From contig CAKTUP010000109.1 in assembly GCA_934621705.1 (NCBI GenBank), positions 1-6,758 on the forward strand: a stretch of 6,758 nucleotides of DNA. The letters run 5' to 3'. How positions within the stretch are numbered: the first letter of the stretch is position 1; the number at the start of each line of letters is the position of its first letter. Shown piece by piece: positions 1 through 6,444 of this stretch. The notes beneath the pieces are model-generated. The model was given only the letters and a program-made list of their open reading frames with translations. It did no database searches and was not told the origin of the DNA. This DNA comes from an uncultured Petrimonas sp. (GTDB lineage Bacteria > Bacteroidota > Bacteroidia > Bacteroidales > Dysgonomonadaceae). The position numbers were made by a program, and so were the translations under genes.

Positions 1-245
1 ACACTGTGCTCATCGAAAGTATCTTCTTTTGGCTTGTGTGCGTTATGTTTAGGCTTAGCAATAGGCTTGGGAGTTTCAATCGCAGGTGCAGGCAATTCGG
101 AAACGGAAGACGAGGCGCCTTCGATTTCGTCCAATACCGACATCCGCTGTTCTTCACTAACGCTGCTTTCTTGTGTGGGTTTGTAAGGCATCCCTTCCAC
201 AAGGAGTGTTTTCATATAATTTTCGTCAATTTTTCTTTTTGCCAT
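1..245 (-). CDS. Partial N-terminus of a DUF3408/TraB-like conjugal transfer protein
   Basis: The reverse strand is open from an ATG at 245-243 to the left edge, giving 81 residues with no stop, so the C-terminus lies outside the window. The protein begins MAKRKIDENYMKTLLVEGMP and then becomes a low-complexity, Ser/Pro/Ala/Lys-rich linker (repeated P-A-P, K-P, A-K-P-K steps, residues about 45-72). Such a short lysine-rich start followed by a disordered linker is what I associate with the DUF3408 proteins that follow TraA in Bacteroides conjugative transposons; their conserved domain is C-terminal and is not visible here. The start lies 6 bases after the traA stop, so the two are almost certainly co-transcribed and translationally linked. 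The family assignment rests on position and N-terminal style only. The forward-strand frame over the same bases is a shadow. Confidence 0.65.
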   Translation of the reverse strand, partial: MAKRKIDENYMKTLLVEGMPYKPTQESSVSEEQRMSVLDEIEGASSSVSELPAPAIETPKPIAKPKHNAHKPKEDTFDEHS

Positions 246-251
246 AGCGGT

Positions 252-1013
252 TTATTTTTGGATGATTTGTAGCATTTCGGCGATAAACGGCTCAATATTG
301 CTTCCGGCAATGTAGTTTTTATCCGGGATGAAAAAAGAGGAGCGGAAGAGCGCACTGTTGTTGAACGACTGTTCACGGGTAAATCGCACCTGTTTGGGAA
401 GAAAAACTTTCATCAGCGGAATGCCTTCTTTGGCCAAATACTCGTCGTAAACGTCGTACAGGTAAGTGCTTTCGCGATTGTCCACCAAGTTCCAGAACAA
501 GTGAATGGTTTTCAACTGTTGGTCACCCGTGCGGATTACGTGGTCGATAAGCAGGCGGGAAAACGACAGCGTACTTTCCAACGTGAAGATATCAGCAGTT
601 ATGGAACAAAACAGGTGGTCGAGCGCGGTAATGGTCGGGAGCATATTGTTGGGGCCTACAGACCCGGGAAAATCGAAAAAAATAAAATCGTATTTCAACT
701 CTCCTTTACGGATAATCTTTTCGGCTTCGGATACGGCATTGGCGAGGTTACTCCGCTCAACCGGGTACGCCCGTTTACCGAGTTTCGTGAAATAGTCTTT
801 CAGCGCTTTGATTTTTTCGGGCGTCGACGTATTGATTTCGCGATCGCGTTCACGCATTTTGTAGATGCTGCCCTGATATTCGTCGCAGTCAATTACGGCC
901 ACATTGTATCCGTATTTGTAATGCAGAAAGCTGCAAACGACGGATGTGAGCGTACTTTTTCCGATTCCGCCCTTTTGGGAAGAAATGGAAATGAATTTCG
1001 GTTTGTTTGTCAT
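252..1013 (-). CDS. traA: ParA/MinD-family ATPase, conjugal transfer protein TraA
   Basis: A 253-residue cytoplasmic P-loop ATPase of the ParA/MinD/Soj class. The deviant Walker A motif KGGIGKST is at residues 14-21, with the signature lysine K14 and the P-loop lysine K19. The Walker A' segment VAVIDCDEYQGS is at 38-49 (D42, D44), and the Walker B strand FIFFDFPGSVG begins at 110, with D114 as the metal-coordinating acid. The length is normal for small ParA proteins. There is no N-terminal DNA-binding domain and no ParB gene in the window. In Bacteroides conjugative transposons a ParA-like protein named TraA is the first gene of the tra operon, divergent from mobABC, exactly as here; the role in transfer (positioning or assembly of the machinery, or regulation) is inferred. 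The ATG at 1013-1011 is preceded by an A-rich leader and a plausible promoter. The long forward-strand frames inside it are antisense shadows. Confidence 0.92.
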   Translation of the reverse strand: MTNKPKFISISSQKGGIGKSTLTSVVCSFLHYKYGYNVAVIDCDEYQGSIYKMRERDREINTSTPEKIKALKDYFTKLGKRAYPVERSNLANAVSEAEKIIRKGELKYDFIFFDFPGSVGPNNMLPTITALDHLFCSITADIFTLESTLSFSRLLIDHVIRTGDQQLKTIHLFWNLVDNRESTYLYDVYDEYLAKEGIPLMKVFLPKQVRFTREQSFNNSALFRSSFFIPDKNYIAGSNIEPFIAEMLQIIQK

Positions 1014-1033
1014 ACGGTTTGATTTTTTAAAGT

Positions 1034-1064
1034 GAAACTTATATTTTTATGTTTTGATAACAAG
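1034..1064 (-). promoter_or_regulatory. Candidate Bacteroides-type promoter for traA
   Basis: On the reverse strand CTTG (1064-1061) is followed by exactly 19 bases and then TAAGTTTC (1041-1034). This fits the Bacteroides consensus TTTG-N19-TAnnTTTG with one mismatch in each box. The -7 box ends 20 bases before the traA ATG, leaving a short A-rich leader. It would drive traA and the downstream tra operon. Spacing and position are good, but the match is imperfect and untested. Confidence 0.45.
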
Positions 1065-1103
1065 ATGATACCGGCGCAATATGGTATTCTGTTTAAAGCG
1101 ATT

Positions 1104-1255
1104 CATCGCACCATCGTAACATCGTACCATCGTACCATCGTACCATCGCACCATCATATCATCATACTATCTTATGATAGAAATAGGTCAATCTGTTACT
1201 ATTGTTTTATCGTACCATCGCAAAATAACACACAATTACCATCATAATATCCAAC
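1104..1255. repeat. 8-bp tandem repeat array, consensus CATCGTAC, with degenerate in-phase tail
   Basis: Nine contiguous 8-bp units run from 1104 to 1175: CATCGCAC, CATCGTAA, three CATCGTAC, CATCGCAC, CATCATAT, CATCATAC and TATCTTAT. After 32 diverged bases two more units follow (TATCGTAC 1208-1215, CATCGCAA 1216-1223), then CATCATAA at 1240-1247. The later units sit at multiples of eight from the first (offsets 104, 112 and 136), and several diverged units between still end in AC, so the whole stretch looks like one eroding array. Exact units contain the palindrome GTAC. It lies upstream of both the traA and mobA promoter candidates, so it may be an iteron-like binding array for a regulator, TraA or the relaxosome; the binding partner is not known. 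Confidence 0.8.
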
Positions 1256-1314
1256 CATAATGCAATGGTGCAACACACGACAAGAATATGCAGGAAACAT
1301 CAAACTGGCAGGTA

Positions 1315-1345
1315 TTCAAATGTTTAAAAATAGCGTTTACCTTTG
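1315..1345 (+). promoter_or_regulatory. Candidate promoter for the mobA-mobB-mobC operon
   Basis: TACCTTTG at 1338-1345 matches the Bacteroides -7 consensus TAnnTTTG exactly. Nineteen bases upstream the -33 position reads TTCA (1315-1318), a poor match to TTTG, so the promoter would be weak or need an activator. Transcription from it would run through the putative oriT and give a leader of nearly 190 bases before mobA. Confidence 0.4.
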
Positions 1346-1383
1346 TCAAGCGAACTGAAGGTTAAAGAACCGCAGCCCGCAAT

Positions 1384-1450
1384 CCGTTATCAAGCGGATA
1401 ACGGCAAGGTGTGTTTTCTGCTGCACGGTTACCCGATTGCCGCAGAAAAC
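1384..1450. other. oriT: Candidate origin of transfer (oriT) with two nested inverted repeats
   Basis: Two perfect inverted repeats lie just upstream of the relaxase genes, the usual place for oriT in Bacteroides mobilisation regions. The first is CCGTTATC (1384-1391) with GATAACGG (1397-1404), spacer AAGCG. The second is GTTTTCTGC (1413-1421) with GCAGAAAAC (1442-1450), 20-base spacer. TTTTCTG followed by C at 1414-1421 loosely resembles the nick-region core YATCCTG/Y of IncP-type MOBP relaxases, which suggests cleavage near 1420/1421. Position and symmetry are seen directly; the function and the nick site are inferred. A third hairpin follows at 1455-1472. Confidence 0.5.
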
Positions 1451-1454
1451 TTTA

Positions 1455-1472
1455 TTCCCGCAAAGGCGGGAA
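1455..1472. repeat. Perfect 7-bp hairpin with AAAG loop upstream of mobA
   Basis: TTCCCGC (1455-1461) and GCGGGAA (1466-1472) pair perfectly around an AAAG loop. It directly follows the second oriT-like inverted repeat, so it may be part of oriT (a termination or protein-binding hairpin), or a structure in the mobA leader RNA. It has no following T-run, so it is not a typical intrinsic terminator. Confidence 0.6.
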
Positions 1473-1538
1473 CCCTTGCTCCTGAGCGGAGAGCGGTTGT
1501 GCTCCAAAGTCGCACGAACCATTAAAATCCAACAAAAA

Positions 1539-1937
1539 ATGAACAAGAAACAATCTCAATCCAAAGCGACCGATTTCCGCTACACCGTGAACCTGACGGC
1601 GGAGGAAAACGCCCGTTTCCTCACCCTGTACGAGCGATCGGGAATGAAAACGTATGCGCGATTTATCGCCGCAAGGATTTTTGGCGAAGAATTTAAGGTT
1701 ATAAAAGTGGACAAGGGAGCGGTGGATGTTTACAATCTGCTTTTTTCGTTTCACGCGCAATTTCGGGGCGTGGGAGTTAATTATAACCAGCTTGTGAAAG
1801 CGTTGAAATCCAATTTCACCGAGAAAAAAGCGTACGCGTTTATCCAAAAGCTACACAAAGAGACAATGAAACTCGCCCAGATTCACGAAAAGGTTTTAGC
1901 AATAGCTACAGAATTTAAGGAAAAATATGGTCGCTAA
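1539..1937 (+). CDS. mobA: MobA, relaxosome accessory DNA-binding protein (MobC-like family)
   Basis: A 132-residue basic cytoplasmic protein. Residues 12-47 read as a beta strand (DFRYTVNL) followed by two helices, the layout of a ribbon-helix-helix DNA-binding start. Residues 77-89, GVGVNYNQLVKAL, match the conserved G-x-N-x-NQ motif of the MobC/MobA relaxosome accessory family, followed by a long charged helix at 94-130. Its expected job is to bind oriT, help open the duplex and position the relaxase. The ATG at 1539 is preferred: it follows an A-rich leader (AACAAAAA) normal for Bacteroidota, and matches the family length. An in-frame ATG at 1437 would add 34 residues read from the inverted-repeat region and is unlikely. 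The stop overlaps the mobB start by 11 bp, implying translational coupling. In other naming schemes this role is called MobC. Confidence 0.87.
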   Translation: MNKKQSQSKATDFRYTVNLTAEENARFLTLYERSGMKTYARFIAARIFGEEFKVIKVDKGAVDVYNLLFSFHAQFRGVGVNYNQLVKALKSNFTEKKAYAFIQKLHKETMKLAQIHEKVLAIATEFKEKYGR

Positions 1938-3186
1938 AATTGGTGTAAGCAATAATTTGTATGGCTCGCTGGCGTATAATTTCGAGAAAATACGCGAGAA
2001 AGAAGCCCGGATATTGGGAACAAGCCGCTTGAGCGTTCTTGTTTCCGAAGAGTTGTCTTTCGGTGTATGCTTGCGCGATTTTGAAGATGCGTTACCTAAC
2101 CGTTGCCGGTGTAAGAGTCCGATTATCCACATCTCGCTCAATCCCCATCCCGACGATAAACTGACGGATGAACAATTGGAAGACATCGGACGCGAGTATA
2201 TGGAAAAGCTTGGTTATGGTGAGCAGCCATACATTATTTTTAAGCACGAAGATTTGGCGCGCGACCACATTCACATCGTATCGTTGCGGGTGGATGCCGC
2301 GGGCAGGAAAATCAACGATTCATTCGAACATCGCCGCAGCAAAGAGATAACCAACGAACTGGAACAAAAATACGGATTGAAGCCTGCCAACAACCAAGAA
2401 CGGACAATGTTTGACGAAGTGCGGAAAGCCGACGTATCGAAAGGCAACGTCAAGAAGCAGATTGCCGCAATCGTCCGTCCGTTGGTAAAGAACTACCGGT
2501 TCCAATCGTCGGGAGAAATGAATGCATTGCTGTCTTTGTATAATGTTACATCGGAAGAAGTGCGTGGCGAACATCGGGGAAAACCGTATGTGGGATTACT
2601 CTATTTTATTTCCGATAAAAACGGCAACCGGGTTTCCGTTCCGGTAAAATCTTCGCGTATCGGAAAAGGTGTGGGATTCGCGGAGCTACCCAAAAAGTTT
2701 GAACGGGACAAGGAAACGCTGAAAACCATCAAAGAAAACGTGCGCCACTCCATTACGGAAACTATGTTGAAAAATCCGGACAGAGACACATTTATTACGG
2801 AGTTGAAAAGCAAAGGCATCGATGTCGTTTTCCGAGAAAACGAGCAAGGACGAATTTACGGCATTACGTTTATCGACCACAATGAAAATGCGGTGTATAA
2901 CGGCTCACGGTTGGGAAAATTATTTTCGGCAAACGTGTTCCAAGAGTATTTCAACGGTTCGGGCATCAATCCGTTTGTGCCGGAAACGCCAACCGTAAAA
3001 TCACTCACTCCCGAATTAACGGAAGAAGAGCAATACATTGTCGCTGAATTAATGAACGATATTTTTGAAGATGTCCCGCAAGAACTGTTGGACTTAACTG
3101 TTCACGGCATTGACTATAAAGAAATGGCTTTTGTCCGCAAGATGCGGCGATTGCATTCGGGAAAACCCAAAAGAAGAAAACTATAA
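1927..3186 (+). CDS. mobB: MobB, MOBP-type relaxase/mobilisation nuclease
   Basis: A 419-residue relaxase expected to nick one strand at oriT, stay covalently bound to the 5' end and lead the DNA into the recipient. The N-terminal motif I region has tyrosines at 12 and 17 (NLYGSLAYN, residues 10-18), one of which should be the catalytic residue. IIHISLNPHPDD (66-77) is the motif II region. Motif III is FKHEDLARDHIHIV (105-118), with H107, H114 and H116 forming the metal-binding histidine triad in the pattern HxDx4HxH. The relaxase domain ends near 155. The remaining 260 residues, with a charged, helical middle and a basic C-terminus (KMRRLHSGKPKRRKL), are typical of Bacteroides MobB proteins in length; I can name no domain there. 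The ATG at 1927 lies within the end of mobA. All catalytic motifs are intact, so the gene looks functional. Confidence 0.93.
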   Translation: MVAKIGVSNNLYGSLAYNFEKIREKEARILGTSRLSVLVSEELSFGVCLRDFEDALPNRCRCKSPIIHISLNPHPDDKLTDEQLEDIGREYMEKLGYGEQPYIIFKHEDLARDHIHIVSLRVDAAGRKINDSFEHRRSKEITNELEQKYGLKPANNQERTMFDEVRKADVSKGNVKKQIAAIVRPLVKNYRFQSSGEMNALLSLYNVTSEEVRGEHRGKPYVGLLYFISDKNGNRVSVPVKSSRIGKGVGFAELPKKFERDKETLKTIKENVRHSITETMLKNPDRDTFITELKSKGIDVVFRENEQGRIYGITFIDHNENAVYNGSRLGKLFSANVFQEYFNGSGINPFVPETPTVKSLTPELTEEEQYIVAELMNDIFEDVPQELLDLTVHGIDYKEMAFVRKMRRLHSGKPKRRKL

Positions 3187-3200
3187 TCAATTTTACTAAC

Positions 3201-3230
3201 TAATCTCCCCCTTTTGGGGGGATTAAGGGG
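3201..3230. repeat. G/C-rich hairpin and G-runs between mobB and the coupling protein gene
   Basis: TAATCTCCCCC (3201-3211), a TTTT loop and GGGGGGATTA (3216-3225) form a ten-pair stem with a single bulged T; a further run of six G follows at 3227-3232. The motif resembles small intergenic palindromes with CCCCC/GGGGG arms and AATC/GATT ends that I recall from many Bacteroidota genomes, which suggests a dispersed REP-like unit. It ends 10 bases before the ATG, so in RNA the stem could mask the start region or damp read-through. No T-run follows, so a classical terminator is unlikely. Confidence 0.65.
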
Positions 3231-3235
3231 GGCTT

Positions 3236-5248
3236 ATGCAAAACGAAGACGATTTAAGGGGACTTGCCAAGACAATGGAATTTATGCGGGCCGTTTCCAT
3301 CCTGTTTGTAGCCATACATTGCTATTGGTTCTGTTACGAAGCGTTCAGGGAATGGTACTTTACTGTACGCATTGCGGATAAAATACTGTGGAACTTCCAC
3401 CGTACAACCGGCTTATTCAGTCATCCGATTTGGACGAAGCTGTTTACGGTAATCCTGTTGGCGCTGTCCTGTCTTGGGACAAAAGGCGTAAAGAACGAAA
3501 AGATCACGTGGACGAAAATTTGGATGGTGCTGGGTTTAGGTATCGCACTTTTTTTTCTCAACTTTTGGATTTTGGGGTTGCCCATTGCCAAGACAGGGGT
3601 TGCCGTGTGGTATATTTTTACGGTCTCGGCCGGCTATGTCTGTTTGTTGATGGCAGGACTTTGGATTAGCCGACTGCTCAAAAACAACCTGATGGAAGAC
3701 GTTTTTAATTACGAGAACGAAAGTTTTATGCAGGAAACACGACTGATGGAAAACGAGTATTCCGTCAATTTGCCTACACGGTTTTACTATAAGAAGAAGT
3801 GGAATGCCGGGTGGGTAAATGTGGTAAATCCATTTCGCGGCTCGATAGTTTTGGGAACACCCGGTTCGGGAAAATCCTACGCCGTGGTCAATAACTATAT
3901 CAAGCAACAGATTGAAAAAGGCTTCGCGATGTATATCTACGATTTTAAGTTCGACGACCTTTCCACCATTGCCTACAATCATTTGCTGAAACACACCGAC
4001 AAATACAAAATATCGCCGAAGTTTTACGTGATTAACTTCGATAATCCGCGAAAAAGCCACCGTTGCAACCCCATCAATCCGGCATTTATGACCGATATCT
4101 CGGATGCTTATGAAAGCGCTTACACAATAATGCTAAACCTCAATAAAACGTGGATTCAGAAACAGGGGGATTTTTTTGTGGAAAGTCCGATTATTTTGTT
4201 GGCTGCCATTATTTGGTATTTGAAGATTTATGAAAACGGTAAATACTGTACCTTCCCGCACGCCATCGAGTTTTTGAATAAGAAATATGCCGATACATTT
4301 ACAATACTAACAAGCTATCCCGAATTGGAAAACTACCTTTCGCCCTTTATGGATGCGTGGGAAGGCGGTGCACAAGATCAATTGCAGGGGCAGATTGCAT
4401 CGGCGAAAATTCCGCTGTCAAGAATGATTTCGCCCGCACTATATTGGGTAATGACGGGCGATGATTTCAGTTTGGACATCAACAACCCGAACGAACCGAA
4501 AATCCTTTGCGTGGGCAATAATCCCGACCGACAAAATATTTACTCGGCAGCATTGGGCTTGTATAACAGCCGTATAGTGAAGCTAATCAACAAAAAAGGA
4601 CAACTCAAAAGTTCGGTTATTATTGACGAGTTGCCGACGATTTATTTCCGTGGATTGGATAATTTGATTGCCACCGCCCGAAGCAATAAAGTGGCTGTTT
4701 GTTTGGGGTTTCAGGATTACAGTCAGCTCACACGCGATTACGGCGACAAAGAAAGTAAAGTTATTCAAAATACGGTGGGTAATATTTTCAGTGGTCAGGT
4801 TGTTGGCGAAACAGCCAAAACTCTCTCGGAGCGTTTCGGAAAAGTGTTGCAGAAACGGCAATCAATGACCATCAACCGACAGGATAAATCGACTTCCATT
4901 TCCACGCAGATGGACAGCCTTATTCCGGCAAGTAAGATTTCAAATTTAACGCAGGGAATGTTTGTGGGTGCGGTGTCCGATAACTTCGACGAACGCATCG
5001 AGCAAAAGATTTTCCATTGTGAGATTGTGGTGGACAATGCCCGTGTGGCAGCCGAAACGAAAGCGTATCAGAGCATCCCCGAAATAGTTTCTTTTACCGA
5101 TGAAAACGGCAACGATACGATGCAGGCGGATATCGAACGAAATTACAAACAGATAAAGGGGGATGTGGAGAATATCGTAAAATCAGAGAAACACCGCATA
5201 GAGAATGACGATAATTTGAAGCATTTGATTAATGATAAAGAAAAATAA
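3236..5248 (+). CDS. mobC: Type IV coupling protein (VirD4/TraG family, YWFCY domain), MobC
   Basis: A 670-residue inner-membrane ATPase that links the relaxosome to the type IV secretion channel. The N-terminus has about four hydrophobic segments (residues about 17-35, 66-82, 94-114 and 121-145). The first contains YWFCY at 30-34, the signature that names the Bacteroidota YWFCY domain. The cytoplasmic part carries Walker A GTPGSGKS (207-214), then the YDFKFDDL strand (235-242), an all-alpha insertion (about 300-450), Walker B VIIDELPT (461-468, D464 and E465) and the GFQDYSQL segment (491-498, Q493) typical of VirD4/FtsK-like ATPases. The charged tail (600-670) may contact the relaxosome or channel. 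Length and motifs are complete. The ATG at 3236 lies 49 bases after the mobB stop, behind a G/C-rich hairpin, so expression may be partly uncoupled from mobB. The name MobC follows Bacteroides usage and must not be confused with the small MobC accessory proteins. Confidence 0.94.
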   Translation: MQNEDDLRGLAKTMEFMRAVSILFVAIHCYWFCYEAFREWYFTVRIADKILWNFHRTTGLFSHPIWTKLFTVILLALSCLGTKGVKNEKITWTKIWMVLGLGIALFFLNFWILGLPIAKTGVAVWYIFTVSAGYVCLLMAGLWISRLLKNNLMEDVFNYENESFMQETRLMENEYSVNLPTRFYYKKKWNAGWVNVVNPFRGSIVLGTPGSGKSYAVVNNYIKQQIEKGFAMYIYDFKFDDLSTIAYNHLLKHTDKYKISPKFYVINFDNPRKSHRCNPINPAFMTDISDAYESAYTIMLNLNKTWIQKQGDFFVESPIILLAAIIWYLKIYENGKYCTFPHAIEFLNKKYADTFTILTSYPELENYLSPFMDAWEGGAQDQLQGQIASAKIPLSRMISPALYWVMTGDDFSLDINNPNEPKILCVGNNPDRQNIYSAALGLYNSRIVKLINKKGQLKSSVIIDELPTIYFRGLDNLIATARSNKVAVCLGFQDYSQLTRDYGDKESKVIQNTVGNIFSGQVVGETAKTLSERFGKVLQKRQSMTINRQDKSTSISTQMDSLIPASKISNLTQGMFVGAVSDNFDERIEQKIFHCEIVVDNARVAAETKAYQSIPEIVSFTDENGNDTMQADIERNYKQIKGDVENIVKSEKHRIENDDNLKHLINDKEK

Positions 5249-5264
5249 CATCATCCACCGCAGT

Positions 5265-6261
5265 TTATTTCACCGTACCTACATAGTTGTACTGAAAAGA
5301 GGGATGGTCAAAAACATCGATTTCAACAATGGTTGCTCCAATCAGGGTATGGCTCTTTCGGGCAGCTCTATCCGCTCGTCTTTCAATTTCAAAAAATAAG
5401 TAAAGTATAGCAAAGTGTCAGCATAACCATCTTTTTATATCCTTTCTTTCTTATTTCAAAATTTTTGGCAGCCTCTGGGGACCAGTGGCAACAGGAAATA
5501 CTTGTCGTTCGCATCAATATAAAAATGAAATCCGTTGTGTTTGATAAAATAGCTGGGATGGTTTGGATTGCCAATATTATTTCCAAGCGGATATCCTTTT
5601 TATCAAAATCATACTCTCCACGAGAATCGGGTACATTGATAGAATAGGTTCGAAAAATAAAACTCATTCATTTCTTCTTCCAAACGTGCTTTGTATTCGT
5701 CTTTAATCTTGATAAATGTAAATTTGTTATCATCGCGTTCCTTTCCCAAATCGGCATCAATAGCTTTGATATATAATAAAAAACATCATCAGTTATCGGA
5801 AATTTATTTACTCTCAAGCAGCAAGTAATCATTATATCCCTTGTAAGCAGTTCTGCTGTTTTGTAAAGTGGATTGTTTGATATCTTCGAAATGATTTTAC
5901 CACGGGTAATGGCGTCATTTAAGTGAATAAAAAAGATTTTGTCTGGCAAAACATCAATCTTGACTACGATTATTGGCTCGGAATCGTAAAATATTTTATT
6001 GTCGGATTCAGTCATGATCTTTTCAATAGTTACAAAACTAAGGGGCAGATGTCCGGTTTTTACTTGCGGAAAATAGCTGCCTTGTTTGGGTTGAATTTTT
6101 ATTGTCCGGTATTCATCCGCATTGTAATTTGTGTAACCTAACTGAACGTTGTCGCCTACGGAGAAAATTTGACCATCAAAACTTGTTATGATTTATTGTG
6201 CGGTAAGTGTGATTGTAAAATAAAACCGCAGCAGCGTGAAAATGATAATCGATCGTTTCAT
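5265..6261 (-). pseudogene. Heavily frameshifted gene for an unidentified secreted protein
   Basis: Reading the reverse strand from an ATG at 6261-6259 gives a signal-peptide-like start (MKRSIIIFTLLRFYFTITLTAQ) that hits TAA at 6195-6193. Protein-like sequence then continues through all three frames: FDGQIFSVGDNVQLGYTNYN in the first frame, then AYKGYNDYLLLES, NKFPITDDVFYYI, IDADLGKERDDNKFTFIKIK, INVPDSRGEYDFDKK, GNPNHPSYFIKHNGFHFYID, ADTLLYFTYFLKLKDERIEL and finally IVEIDVFDHPSFQYNYVGTVK up to TAA at 5267-5265. Joins fall near 5859-5866, 5803-5812, 5768-5776, 5651-5663, 5595-5601, 5456-5466, 5431-5436 and 5344-5348, mostly in A/T runs. The repaired product would be about 330 residues, exported, hydrophilic and rich in aromatic residues. 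I do not recognise the family. It converges on mobC, with only 16 bases between the stops. Its separate short frames are fragments, not genes. Confidence 0.8.
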
Positions 6262-6444
6262 AGTGTGTCTGTTTTTCAAATGTTTGCTTATTGGCGTATA
6301 TATTATTAAAAAATGGTGCATTAATAAATATTCTGTTATTATTATGAATAAACCTGATTTAACTGGTTGAGTTATTTTAAAAAAACATAATGACGAAGTC
6401 TATCATTCAGAACTTTTTAGTAACTTGCACAAAATCTATAAAGC

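Larger units (their letters stand above)
1014..1538. other. 525-bp divergent tra/mob control region, non-coding
   Basis: No convincing gene lies between the starts of traA and mobA. The traA side (about 1014-1335) is AT-rich and holds a minus-strand promoter candidate and the 8-bp repeat array; the mobA side (about 1340-1525) is GC-richer and holds a plus-strand -7 box and three inverted repeats that look like oriT. A short inverted repeat, ACCAT (1254-1258) with ATGGT (1265-1269), lies at the end of the array. The layout suggests one region serving replication-independent transfer start and regulation of both operons. Confidence 0.7.

Noticed and set aside
501..1022. 173-codon forward open frame opposite traA
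   Set aside because: It is antisense to a clear ParA gene with all ATPase motifs, and its own translation shows no recognisable domain. The forward frame at 505-795 is likewise a shadow.
1032..1247. 71-codon forward open frame
   Set aside because: Its middle is just the 8-bp repeat read as repeated H-R-T-I-V / Y-H-R steps, with no good initiation context; it is a product of the repeat array.
1104..1247. CRISPR array
   Set aside because: The repeat unit is only 8 bp and directly adjacent with no spacers; no cas genes are present.
1455..1472. Neisseria-like ATTCCC/GGGAAT dispersed repeat
   Set aside because: The core looks similar, but the right flank does not complete the repeat and all neighbouring genes are Bacteroidota-type; the hairpin fits better with oriT.
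1437..1538. N-terminal extension of mobA from an upstream ATG at 1437
   Set aside because: The extension would be translated from the inverted-repeat region, has no family resemblance, and the ATG at 1539 has the proper A-rich leader and family length.
3536..4060. 174-codon reverse open frame within the coupling protein gene
   Set aside because: It is a shadow of the intact YWFCY/Walker A coding frame on the other strand and has no recognisable motifs.
5249..5264. Intrinsic terminator between the coupling protein gene and the convergent pseudogene
   Set aside because: Only 16 bases separate the two stops, and I see neither a hairpin nor a T-run there.
5389..6015. Two separate small minus-strand genes (5389-5667 and 5668-6015)
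   Set aside because: They are adjoining pieces of one frameshifted gene: protein-like sequence continues past the ends of both in other frames, and neither has an independent start context.
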